From positions 1 through 26,898 of the forward strand of contig MPUH01000989.1 of assembly GCA_001970955.1 (NCBI GenBank): DNA of 26,898 bases, written 5' to 3'. Shown in pieces: positions 1 through 8,211 of this stretch. Under the pieces are notes generated by a model. It was not told where the DNA came from. It worked only from the letters and a program-made list of their open reading frames with translations, and searched no databases. The position numbers and the translations under genes were made by a program. The DNA is from Stentor coeruleus. Taxonomy: Eukaryota > Ciliophora > Heterotrichea > Heterotrichida > Stentoridae. How positions within the stretch are numbered: position 1 is the stretch's first letter; each line of letters begins with the position of its first letter.

Positions 1-1050
1 ATAATACAAAAAAATGATTATATAAAAAGCGAGCTTTAAACATATTCCACTTGATTTGAAGCATAAAAATCTCAAAAAATATTCTCAAAAATACCTACAC
101 CAACAAATCAAACAAAAAACTCTTCTCAAGCCTCACTCAACTCTAAAATTTACGTATTTTATCTACATAATTACATATTTTCTTCATAAAAACTAAATTT
201 CTATAATAAAATCCTCTTTATTCTACTTCTAACTTATTTTATCTATCTTAGAAAGCAGACTTGATCATCATAAGATAAAACGAGTCAACATCGATTTTAC
301 TATTTTGGCAATCAAAGTCATATTCTATAAGCTCTTGAATTTCTTTTCGCTTAAATGCTCACCAACTTCTAAAGCGATTTCTGCAAGCCTTTCTTTATCG
401 AGAAATTTCTTTTGTTCGACATCAAGCATTTCAAAGAATCTGGTCAAGCCAGGACCATTTTCAATGATTCCTAATAAGAACTGCAAGTGTCCATAAATTC
501 TTCATTTAAAAAATCGATTTTTTCATATAAAATTATGGCATTTTTATATCTTTTTTACCTAGAAAGTCACACCTTTAGGGAATTTTTTCTTCAAATTGTG
601 AAATAGATTGAAAATCGACCTGTATTTTTCGTCAACTTTTAGTACAGCCAGGGCTTCAATCATTTCGTCAATTTCAATAATTCCATTCCCTTTCCTGTCG
701 AAAATATCAAAAGCTTCTTTCATTTCTTTAAGGTCTTTTTCTTTAAAGTCAGGGATTTTAGCTGGGTCTGGGTCTTTAGATTTAGCTGGGTTGTAAACAG
801 AGCCTCGTTTATTGGTCATTATATTACAAAAAAATATTTAAAAAATAACCTTAGAAATTGATAAAGGGAAAGATTTAAATAAACAATGATTGTAAAGTTA
901 ATGAGGATATGTATAGGGAATAAAACTTAACTATTAAAAATTTTGTATAAAAAAATAAGTTGTTATTGATAAAGATTATGATTGACCTGTTTTATATAGT
1001 TAAAAACAAAATGTTATTAAAATGAAATCAAAGTATATATTTTTTTTAAT
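1..1050 (+). repeat. Left copy of ~1-kb direct repeat
   Basis: This segment matches 23868-24850 in the same orientation at very high identity and carries the first copy of the EF-hand gene plus both flanks. Shared landmarks are the AAAAAGCGAGCT motif near 24, the gene body, and a GTTATTAAAATGAAATCAAAG stretch at 1013-1033, after which the copies diverge. The left copy is longer mainly because of a 53-nt segment near 485-537 that is absent on the right. The true left end may lie outside the window. A duplication is seen directly; its mechanism is not. Confidence 0.9.
248..819 (-). pseudogene. EF-hand (centrin/calmodulin-like) gene, decayed copy
   Basis: The first 86 codons (819 down to 562) are open and nearly identical to the right-hand copy (559-819 versus 24364-24624), with a canonical-looking EF-hand loop at residues 41-52 (D-R-K-G-N-G-I-I-E-I-D-E). 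The frame then meets TAG. The 3' half is broken: a one-base loss around 343-347 (TTTCTTTTCG versus TTTCTTTTTCG on the right) shifts the frame before the stop. This copy alone keeps a 53-nt stretch whose translation includes N-E-E-F-M-D, the residues expected after the second EF-hand loop, followed by another one-base shift. I read it as a degenerating duplicate that preserves part of the ancestral exon. Confidence 0.75.
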
Positions 1051-1079
1051 AATGATTAATAGTTATCTAAATAGCTAGT

Positions 1080-2305
1080 CTAAACTTTTAGAAAATCAAC
1101 TAGATCTTCAATCGTCCGGGCACTGGTAACAAGAGAAAATTGGCTAGTAATATTTTCAATACTTATACGAAATGCATCATGGTTAATTGATAAGCCGACA
1201 TTCGCCTGAAACTTATCTTTGTCTCTAAACATAATAATCACAGCATATATCGAATCAAAAATCTTAGAAGTTAATCCCTGAGCTAAGTGTTCAAATGATT
1301 GTGGCAAATTACTTTTTTTGGAGATTTTTTTTTTTCTTTCTCAGTGAGTAAACCCCCAGCTATCGCCCTTCCATACAATTCAAAATTTTCAACGCTCCTT
1401 TCTTTTAAAATGTCTTTAAATATATTATCTGTGAAAAAAGTGTCAAATAAAACGAGGTTTCTTACGTCTTCAAATATTTCACACGGATTTTCTTTTCTTT
1501 CTAATCTTTGTATAATCTTGATGCACTCTCTTTGACTTGGGATTGGAGGTCCTCCTACATAAACTCCAACAACTTTTCTATTTAAAATAATGGGACTCCC
1601 AGACATTCCATTTGTTGTAGAGCAAGAAACTTCAATAATCCCATTATCTATGTTTTCAATCTTACCTTCAGCATATACTCTGTTATTAAAATTACAAAAA
1701 ATATTTCGAGCTTCATTCTCAATTTCAACTTGGGTTAGAGCTTCAAGTTGGGGAATGCAGTACCTAAAATTATTTGGTATGCACGGATATCCTGATATAG
1801 TGCAAGCTGAATTTGATATAATTGTAGATTTTTTAGCAAGTCTATAGGTATGAATTTTCGCTTTGCCATGCACAACTAATAGCAAGATGGCCATATCGCC
1901 TGGCAAACAGTAATATCCGTTGGTAAAAATTGACTTGTGCTCATCGGGATAATTTTTCATATAACTTTTTATGAAATAAGCTTCTGCTTTATTTCCATCT
2001 TCTAACATGCAGGAAAAATATTTTTCATATGGCTCAAGAGTTACAAAATTGCACACCACGTGTCCGGCTGTCAACACGATAGCAAGTTTTTTTCTTTTTC
2101 CTCCGATAAAGATTTTGTTTTTTGAGATTATAAATCCTGTACCACCTCCATTAAAGTTAATCAAAACATTTTTCTTCGCTTCGTTCGGTCTGATTAAGCT
2201 TGTTTTCTGGAAAATGAGACTTCCAGGTGCTTTTTTATCTTGAATTGCGATATCACCTATTCCAATTTTTCTGCGCATGTGCATCGGGAAAGGAAAATCT
2301 TCCAT
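1080..2305 (-). CDS. Trypsin-like (S1 family) serine protease, one frameshift
   Basis: The frame from the ATG at 2305 has the serine protease triad in order: His82 in L-T-A-G-H-V-V, Asp137 in G-D-M-A-I-L-L-L, and Ser235 in N-G-M-S-G-S-P. The oxyanion-type GTGFI strand at residues 55-59 is also present. There is no signal peptide, so the protein is probably intracellular, as in many protist trypsin/HtrA-like proteins. The frame ends at 1283, but a second frame from about 1320 to the TAG at 1080 continues coding-like for about 75 residues. The two join if one A is added to the A11 run (T11 on the plus strand, 1325-1335), giving about 400 residues. A short intron of 14 or 35 nt would also restore the frame but fits less well. 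No PDZ domain is seen. The substrate is unknown. Confidence 0.8.
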
Positions 2306-2583
2306 TTATATAATTCTACAAAGCCCATACAATTATATAAATGGGGGCTTTTGTTAATAAAGTATAAATCTAAATGGCAAAACATTTTCATTTTCTAATG
2401 AGTTTATGTGTTAAGATTTACTTTAGGAAAAATGCTTGAATTTTGATTTTTGTAGTATTCTTCGGATCTTAGATTTAAAGTTTTAAAGCTTGAATGCTTA
2501 TTTCTTTAACTATTAATAGTTTATCGGCTAAAGTTAAGATATCTTTTTCAAGGGGATAAGCTTGTTGAAAATCACTTTAAGTC
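2306..2583. other. Intergenic spacer
   Basis: AT-rich sequence upstream of the minus-strand protease gene. I see no tRNA, repeat or convincing reading frame. Confidence 0.5.
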
Positions 2584-2808
2584 ATGGAATGGTTTCATCC
2601 GGCTTATTACTGTTTGATAGTTGGACCTTTGTTTGAATTCATTATTATTTTTAAGGGATTCTAGATGAAAGTTGATTTCTTTAGATCTATAGTTTATTAT
2701 TTGGTTTTAAAAGAGAAGAAAAACTTAAGATATCATAAGATTATGTCAGTCATAGGATAAGAAATCTCAGAAGATTGTAACTGGGTAATGGAAAATAATA
2801 TGCTTTAA
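2584..2808 (+). pseudogene. Possible remnant of a membrane-protein coding region
   Basis: One plus-strand frame runs 74 codons from an ATG with only two internal stops (TAG at 2662 and a later TAA), which is few for sequence this AT-rich. The residues look protein-like: an N-terminal M-E-W-F-H-P-A-Y-Y-C start, a hydrophobic stretch L-I-V-G-P-L-F-E-F-I-I-I-F, then a basic segment with Trp and Cys further on. It may be a decayed membrane protein. I do not recognise the family, and chance is not excluded. Confidence 0.25.
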
Positions 2809-3065
2809 TATTTGTAAAAACAGTAAATTAGTTTCACATAGCAAAGGCATGCTATTTTATAAATAAAATTAAGGTTAAAACTAGCAGATATCAAAAATTG
2901 CCAAAATTAAATTTAAAAAAAATCTATATTATTTATAAATAAAAATAATTATAAATAATAATCAATAGAAAAACAGCAAATTCTATAGATTATTTTATCT
3001 AAGCAAGTTTAAAGTAGGTGGTAGTTAAGGTGTCATGGTTTAAACCTTGTCCGATCGAGGTTTTT

Positions 3066-3338
3066 TTATCCTACGATCTCTTTCTTTAGGCAGATTCGGC
3101 ATATTAAATCACTCGTTGTCGCTGATTATGTGACTCTTTACTTGGTAAGGAGGTCTTTACTGTTTCTTTTCTTTAGCGTCAAGATGATGGAGGCAAATCT
3201 TGTGTTCACCTTATTTTTCTTGAAGATTCCAGCTTGCTTTAGGCATATTTTGAAGTTTTTATGGTGTTCATAGCAAACTAGGCATTTAGTTCTAGAAGTG
3301 TTATGGGTGCTTTCTGGTTTGATGCAGTGAATCCAACC
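3066..3338 (-). pseudogene. Cys-rich (zinc-finger-like) coding remnant
   Basis: On the minus strand, 3338 to 3138 reads 66 codons without a stop, including W-I-H-C and T-K-C-L-V-C-Y-E-H-H followed by I-C-L-K, a C-x2-C plus His pattern typical of small zinc-binding modules. After a TAA, another frame (3126-3066) gives I-C-R-I-C-L-K-K-E, again C-x2-C. There is no start codon and the frames are broken. Base composition is less AT-rich than the flanks, as for the neighbouring eIF2-gamma remnant. C-terminal zinc modules of some DDE transposases look similar, but there is not enough here to claim a transposon. Confidence 0.35.
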
Positions 3339-3442
3339 TATATATTAAAATTAAAAAAATATCAATTTCATCTTCAAATTCAACCTCATCAACAAGCTCA
3401 CCTTAAGTCTAAATGTATTAGCATATTAAGTTCTAATAAATA

Positions 3443-4226
3443 GAAGGTAAAAGACTGCTGGAGCAAAATCTTGCAACCTTAGATGCAAGAACTCTAACTT
3501 CGCTAACCCCTGAAGTGATCTCACTCCAGGTAACAATCAGTATTGGCACCATAGGTCATGTGTCTCATGGTAAGTCAACGCTGATTTATGTGATATCTGG
3601 AGTGAAAACCCAGATGCACAGTTTGGAAAGGACCAGAAATATCACAATTAAACTAGGCTATGCAAATGCTAAAATCTATAAGTGCATCTGCCTTGAACCC
3701 GACTGCTCCAAGGCCACCGAATCCGAACAGAACGATTGCACACTATGCGAAAAATAAGACATGTGAGCTTTATTGACTGTCCAGGACATGACATATTGAT
3801 TGCTACTATGATTAATGGTGCAGCTGTTATGGACACTACCTTATTGTTGGTTGCAGGAAATAAGTCATGTCCCCAGCCACAGACTTCAGAGCACATTGCT
3901 GCTTTAGAGATTATGAATTTAGACAAAATTTTTATTATACAAATAAAGTCAGCTTTTTTCTACTGTAGAAGTAGCAAAAGCCCTCTATGAACAAATTAAA
4001 ACTATATTATGAGGACCAAAGTTGCAGCCTCGCCTATTATTCCTATTTCCGTGCAGTTAAGATTTAATATAAACTTTGTACTCAAGTATATCTGCAGCTT
4101 GCCGCTACCAACTTTTTATCATCGCCAAGGCTAATTATTATTAGGAGTTTTTACGTAAATAAGCCTGGGCAGGAAATAGAAACTTTCAGCGGAGGTGTGG
4201 CTGGCAAAATACTTGCAAGAAAAGTC
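3443..4226 (+). pseudogene. EIF2S3: Translation initiation factor eIF2 gamma subunit, 5' part, pseudogene
   Basis: eIF2-gamma is the GTPase subunit that carries initiator tRNA to the ribosome. Frames in succession spell its landmarks: the N-terminal L-T-P-E-V-I-S-L-Q lead-in, G1 loop G-H-V-S-H-G-K-S-T (about 3548-3577), the family-specific [13 protein letters not shown], a four-Cys knuckle (C-I-C ... C ... C-T-L-C), G3 D-C-P-G-H-D, then [10 protein letters not shown]. Breaks are at about 3755, 3942, 4009 and 4126. At each, one missing base is enough to restore the expected family sequence, including the NKxx G4 region and later V-N-K-P-G and G-G-V-A-G. It stops at 4227, before the C-terminal half of the protein. 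No start codon is present. It is not functional as read; a working copy presumably exists elsewhere in the genome. Confidence 0.88.
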
Positions 4227-4313
4227 TAAAGATATTAATGACTCTGAAGTACGAACAGTGTTGCATTATAATGTTGGGCTAATGCTTTCTTTGGTTAGAA
4301 GAAGTTTCAGATT

Positions 4314-4568
4314 TTGCCAAGGATAAAATTTAGCAATCATGAGATTCTTATGGATTTAGAACCTGCCAGCGATCTCTCCCTTGACAGGTCACCAGTAAAA
4401 ATTGAAGTAAGAGCGCTACAACCTAAAGGCATTGACGATGAACAGCCTTTAGAAATTCTAAGTAAAAGCGATTTATCACTTGAAGCCATTCCATTTAATT
4501 TAAAAATAAAAAAAAAAACTTTAGGAATATCCCAACATACCCAAAAAATCATTCCAAAATATATATAA
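4314..4568 (+). pseudogene. Orphan open frame after the eIF2-gamma remnant
   Basis: A frame of 84 codons begins without a good start (the first in-frame ATG is internal, in E-I-L-M-D-L-E-P). It is rich in Asp, Ser, Leu and Pro, with two similar S-D-L-S-L-[DE] segments, so it looks like a piece of a disordered region and not noise. It does not match the missing part of eIF2-gamma. It may be a fragment of another gene joined to the pseudogene, or a chance frame. The antisense frame over the same bases is also open but less protein-like. Confidence 0.3.
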
Positions 4569-4662
4569 AATCCTAAGAACAACATAAACTCTTTCAATAT
4601 TCTATAAAATATTTCCCTGATAATTTTATAATCCTCATATACCTAACCTAATTTTATGTTTA

Positions 4663-5523
4663 TTAATTATATCTAGAATTAAAATCTCTCATCTCAATAC
4701 TTTGGGTATTCATCCTGAAATCATTAATATCTTTAGCATACTTATATACCCTACTAGTGACAAATATCATATAACACTGAACTAAAAAAACTAAACTCCC
4801 AATAATCACCCCTTCAAAAATATGTATTTTAACATCTAAACGATATTCTTCAATAAAATCATCCATATCATCATTATCATCATTATCATCCTTCTCATCA
4901 TATCTTTGAAAATCTCCATTATGTATTTTTTCCCAATAACAATCTTGATTATTTTCATAGTTTTTTCCACACAAAACTCTAAGTATTTTTCCTTTACTAT
5001 TCCTCAACACCCATTTATGAAATTTGATTTTCTTATATGTAACAAATATAATAACTATACATAAAACAGTAGTAATCATAATCATATATTCCATTGCATA
5101 AAATGCTAATTCTGAATCTCTATACTTGACAGCTTGAAGGCAAAAGTAGGCCCCAAGTAATGCAAGTAATAATAAAAATGCTTGGATTATAAGCATATAT
5201 TGATATGAAAAAAGTTTATCATATTTTTCGATATGTTGGATTGTTGTTATGATCCAGTAAATTTGATAGATTAATATTATGATTATATAGAAATAAGTTG
5301 ATATTTTGCAAATCCTACACCACTTATTCAATAAATATTTTATATCAAGATAGCTTAGAGAATATGATAATTGGGGGATTTGAGCTGGGATGTACATGAA
5401 ATTTTGGTCTGATAATGGATGAATATTTGAGGTATTATATTGTATTAATATACTTGAATCAGAAACTGGTAAGGATTGTTCGGGGATTGAAGAGACTGGG
5501 ATTTCATTGAATTCTATATCCAT
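4663..5523 (-). CDS. Four-helix membrane protein, unrecognised
   Basis: The frame encodes 286 residues. After a 65-residue polar N-terminus there are four strongly hydrophobic segments at about 76-95, 108-130, 140-163 and 236-260. Between helices 3 and 4 lies a ~70-residue loop with a Cys pair (L-C-G-K-N-Y ... D-C-Y-W) and an acidic tract of alternating Asp and Asn (about residues 211-221). The spacing of a short loop 1-2 and a large Cys-containing loop 3-4 resembles tetraspanin topology, but the CCG signature is absent, so I do not assign it. The acidic tract could bind cations. The start is the first ATG, close to a G-rich upstream strand as for other minus-strand genes here. Intronless as read. 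Confidence 0.72.
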   Translation of the reverse strand: MDIEFNEIPVSSIPEQSLPVSDSSILIQYNTSNIHPLSDQNFMYIPAQIPQLSYSLSYLDIKYLLNKWCRICKISTYFYIIIILIYQIYWIITTIQHIEKYDKLFSYQYMLIIQAFLLLLALLGAYFCLQAVKYRDSELAFYAMEYMIMITTVLCIVIIFVTYKKIKFHKWVLRNSKGKILRVLCGKNYENNQDCYWEKIHNGDFQRYDEKDDNDDNDDMDDFIEEYRLDVKIHIFEGVIIGSLVFLVQCYMIFVTSRVYKYAKDINDFRMNTQSIEMRDFNSRYN

Positions 5524-5581
5524 TATTATAAAGGATTAATGCTTTTTATATGGGAATATATAATGACTATGTTATTTGTTT

Positions 5582-5919
5582 ATGTTATATGTTTATTTTA
5601 GGGTGAAAAAATACTTAAAGGTACAACGGGAGTTAGTGTTGTGTATTTTTAGATTTTATGAAGGATCTTTTCAAATAATTTTTAGTTTGGGTGAAAATAA
5701 GAAATAGTATTAATTATTATAGGAAGTAGAAAACGAACTTAAAAAATATGCGAATGAAGAAACTAAATTTTTTTCATTATCGCATATTATTTTATGGAAT
5801 GAAGAATTTGAAAAAACACTTAGAGAAAAATACAAAAAAAAATAATCAAGATTGACAGAGAAATAAAAAAATTTATCACGAAAATATACTATAAAAGAAG
5901 AAAATTAGCAAGGGCTTGA
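5582..5919 (+). pseudogene. Decayed gene of unknown family containing a probable 16-nt intron
   Basis: A frame opens with ATG at 5582 and reads 41 residues (including R-E-L-V-L-C-I-F-R-F-Y-E-G) to TAG at 5705. The next part, 5723-5845, reads 40 residues including H-I-I-L-W-N-E-E-F-E-K. A third, 5842-5919, reads I-D-R-E-I-K-K-F-I-T-K-I-Y-Y. The first two are separated by a 16-nt GT...AG insert, and they join in frame if one A is restored just before it. The second and third join if one A is added to the A9 run at 5834-5842. I infer a single lysine-rich protein gene broken by single-base losses. I do not recognise the family. Confidence 0.45.
5707..5722 (+). other. Candidate 16-nt spliceosomal intron
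   Basis: GTATTAATTATTATAG starts with GTA, ends with AG and has an A at position 10. It sits between two coding-like stretches that otherwise meet through stop codons. Heterotrich ciliates such as Stentor are known for introns of 15-16 nt. The host gene appears decayed, so the intron is an inference from position and shape. Confidence 0.4.
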
Positions 5920-6011
5920 CAATAGTTAAACGAAAATTCCTAACTAATACTAAAATTAATAAGGGTTGGACAATAGTCAAGCGATAATTCCTAACTAATA
6001 CTAATATTAAT
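5910..6011 (+). repeat. Two tandem 51-bp units with a hairpin core
   Basis: Units 5910-5960 and 5961-6011 share the AAGGG start, the ACAATAGT core and the ATTCCTAACTAATACTAA tail. A third copy lies inverted at 25661-25711, where the core forms a perfect 7-bp stem with 4-nt loop. Here each unit has one damaged arm. Flanking sequence to the left is also loosely similar to the distant copy, so the full element is probably about 70 bp. Confidence 0.85.
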
Positions 6012-6017
6012 TATAGG

Positions 6018-6197
6018 AAGATACCTAAGATTGAAATTACGGTCACAAGATTTTGGGTAGTTGTGGAATTGATTATAGTTAATAAGAAAGTGTATTTTTG
6101 TAATTTTTATGGAGAAGATAGAGATAAGATTAAGGAAGTGAAAATAAATAAAATTGAAGTTAGTAAAAAAATAAACATTCTTAGAGACAATAAATAA
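6018..6197 (+). pseudogene. Coding-like fragment after the 51-bp repeats
   Basis: Sixty codons read without a stop from 6018 to the TAA at 6195, with protein-like composition (R-F-W-V-V-V-E-L-I-I-V, then Y-F-C-N-F-Y-G-E-D, then a lysine-rich end). There is no start codon. The preceding bases end in TTATAG, a possible 3' splice site. It could be the 3' end of the decayed gene at 5582-5919, interrupted by the tandem repeat. Family unknown. Confidence 0.35.
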
Positions 6198-6656
6198 TTC
6201 AAATATGCTAGTATTATTAATATCAATAAATCAATAGATTTAATCTGCAAAATATTAACTAATTATTGAATGTAAAAAGCAAAACTATGGCAATTTTAAA
6301 AAGTTTGTCTCATAAATTAAATGATTTTCTATATTAGCAATTTTTTTGTTAACATCAAAAAGTTTTGTATTTAGAACTTATATTTTGTTTAAAGAGTTTT
6401 CTGAAAATTGCCTAAATACTTAATTTTCATTATCTTTACATTAAAAAGCCAATCCTTAAATCAAAATCATCCTAGTTTTTCTTTATTTCATCTTTTAATT
6501 ATTATATTAATATGCCAGCACGTCAGTAAAAAAACCTATACTTAGCATTTTCTATAATATCCAAACGACCAAGTGACCAAACATAAAAACTTTACTTAAA
6601 ATCCTCATATCTACTTTTAATTGTTATAAAAAAATTTTTATTTCCTTATATTATCT
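6198..6656. other. Intergenic spacer, C-rich towards the right
   Basis: AT-rich, with no reading frame I trust. The last ~250 nt have many more C than G on the plus strand, the pattern seen on the downstream side of every family A gene in this window. Confidence 0.6.
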
Positions 6657-7001
6657 TTAACTCCTACTTGGAATTTTTTTTAAAAACCCTTTACGTAATA
6701 GAGCATTTTTAGGCATGGATATGATTGATTGAAATACTGTGTAATATTTTTTATCCTTTTTTTTAAAGAGCTCAGCCAAATCAACCCTGATATGATTTTT
6801 TTGCCCTAATGTTCGATTTATTTTATCAATAGTTGGAAGGAAAATCGAACTATTTTGTGAGCTTTTATGATGAGAATAAAAACTTTCTTGTTTTATTATA
6901 TGATTGCTTCGTTTTTTTAAACCTTTAGCATTGAAGGTTGCTATGCCAAAAATATAATCTTTAGGAATCCATTCGAATTCTTTTTGGTTTTTTTGTTTCA
7001 T
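6657..7001 (-). CDS. Short basic protein, family A (copy A1)
   Basis: The 114-residue product is lysine-rich, with no signal peptide, membrane segment or Cys pattern. It shares with the protein at 9973-10323 the N-terminal W-I-P-x-D-Y-x-F-G motif (residues 11-19), N-H-I-I, the L-P-T-I-[DE]-x-I-N-R-T segment, D/N-L-A-E-[FL], and K-K-D-K-K/N-Y-T-V-F. About half the residues agree along the whole length, so the reading frame is conserved and real. The 35 bp before the ATG are also conserved between the copies. It is divergent to B1, with 856 nt between the starts. Function unknown; the family was not recognised. Confidence 0.75.
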   Translation of the reverse strand: MKQKNQKEFEWIPKDYIFGIATFNAKGLKKRSNHIIKQESFYSHHKSSQNSSIFLPTIDKINRTLGQKNHIRVDLAELFKKKDKKYYTVFQSIISMPKNALLRKGFLKKIPSRS

Positions 7002-7033
7002 ATTTATTAAAAGAATATTTTATGATAAGATTA
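7002..7033 (-). promoter_or_regulatory. Conserved 5' flank of family A genes
   Basis: The ~32 nt before the A1 start align with the same region before A2 (10324-10354): both contain AATAAATATG at the start and a TAATC-[CT]-TA-[CT]-CATAAA block further up (minus strand). The rest of the spacer is not obviously alignable by eye, so the block may be promoter or 5' UTR sequence under constraint. It may equally just be residual duplication. Confidence 0.4.
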
Positions 7034-7810
7034 AAGAGTGTATTTTTAGTATTGTGTGTGCTAGAGAAATATTGGATTATGTTTTAATTATTATATATTA
7101 GGAATAAAAATTATAATGAAGGATATGAAGTTTTATGTTTTTATATGATGAAATAAATGAGAAAATTAGAGAAAAGGTGAGGAATTGATAATAACAGGTT
7201 TATGGATTGAGTAGGATTTTTATACTTTTTAAGGTAGGATTTTGATATACAGAATGTTAATTGGGTTCATGAATTATGTATTTTTTAAGAGTGTTTTTGG
7301 TTTATATTTTATATATTCGCATTTACAACAAATATTGATATTTTAATATTATCATAAACTGTAATAATTACATTATTGATAAAATGGGATTTATGCAAAA
7401 CAAATATGATATAATATATACAAAAATTACTTGATTGATATATATTCCAAAAAATAAACACAAAAAATATTTAATCCAAAATGTAGTTTAGTATAAAATC
7501 ATTATAAAAATTGATATTTTTTTTATATCTCGACCTTTAGATCAAAAATTAGCTTTAATCGATTCTATTAATCCAAACTATTTCTCAATATATTTAATTC
7601 TATCAATAATTCTTAACAAAAATCGTATTTTTAAACTAAAATCATTGAAGAAAATCAAAAATTCTAATTAAATCAAAAAGAAATTATTTGTTATGCAAGT
7701 TTTCTTATCATTTTATTACTAATCAATTATGGAAAGAATATTTTACAAAACTAGGATTATTTTTTACTTTTAAAGGTTAACTTATAAATAAATATTTTAA
7801 TATCCTTAAG
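7034..7810. other. Spacer between divergent A1 and B1
   Basis: About 80% AT. The first ~250 nt are G-rich and nearly free of C on the plus strand; nearer B1, C exceeds G. I see no RNA gene or trustworthy frame. Confidence 0.6.
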
Positions 7811-7829
7811 AGTTTTTCCATACTTACTA
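7811..7829 (+). promoter_or_regulatory. Conserved CCATACTTA box upstream of B1
   Basis: TTTTTCCATACTTAcTA lies upstream of B1 and is repeated as TTTTTCCATACTTAtTA upstream of B2 (11837-11854). In both, 31 nt separate the CCATACTTA core from the ATG, although the bases between differ. Conserved sequence at fixed distance suggests a core promoter or transcription start element. Confidence 0.45.
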
Positions 7830-7857
7830 ATTTATCTTCGCTTAATAATAATAAAAA

Positions 7858-8211
7858 ATGATAGGTATGACATTGGAAATCCATTTACCAAAACTCCGTA
7901 AACTTAAGAAACATATCGATAGTATAATGAAAAATGATGAGTATAAAAAAGACTTTGTAATCTTTGAAGAAAACAAAAATAAGGTTATCAAAAGCCAGAT
8001 GCTTCCTCCTTGGATGCAATACCAAGAATTAAAGCCAATTAGCTGTAAAAGTCATGGATTAAACATAACTGATTTAATGGGAACCTTTGACAGAAACAAA
8101 ACTGTAAATATTTATCGTATACATAAACGAAAATCCCGACTCTCTATAGATTTCCATAAGATTGAGTTCAAAGAAAAATGTGAAGAAACAATGAAGATTT
8201 TTAATTTATAA
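7858..8211 (+). CDS. Short protein, family B (copy B1)
   Basis: The 117-residue product is about 78% identical to B2, with many silent third-base differences, the mark of selection on protein. The best conserved parts are the N-terminal basic helix (P-K-L-R-K-L-K-K-H-I-D), the Q-M-L-P-P-W-M-Q-Y segment at about residues 53-61, S-H-G-L-x-I-T-D-L-M-G-T, and D-R-N-K-T-V-N-I-Y-R-I-H-K-R-K-S-R. The single Cys residues at about 68 and near 109 agree in both. No signal peptide or membrane helix, so probably cytosolic or nuclear. Both copies end at the same position with TAA. Family not recognised. Confidence 0.82.
   Translation: MIGMTLEIHLPKLRKLKKHIDSIMKNDEYKKDFVIFEENKNKVIKSQMLPPWMQYQELKPISCKSHGLNITDLMGTFDRNKTVNIYRIHKRKSRLSIDFHKIEFKEKCEETMKIFNL

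Noticed and set aside
305..496. 63-codon plus-strand frame
   Set aside because: Antisense to the 3' half of the left EF-hand gene copy.
3000..3070. Possible tRNA near GGTTTAAACC
   Set aside because: No acceptor stem or anticodon arm can be folded around it.
3669..3926. 85-codon minus-strand frame
   Set aside because: Antisense to the clearly recognisable eIF2-gamma sequence.
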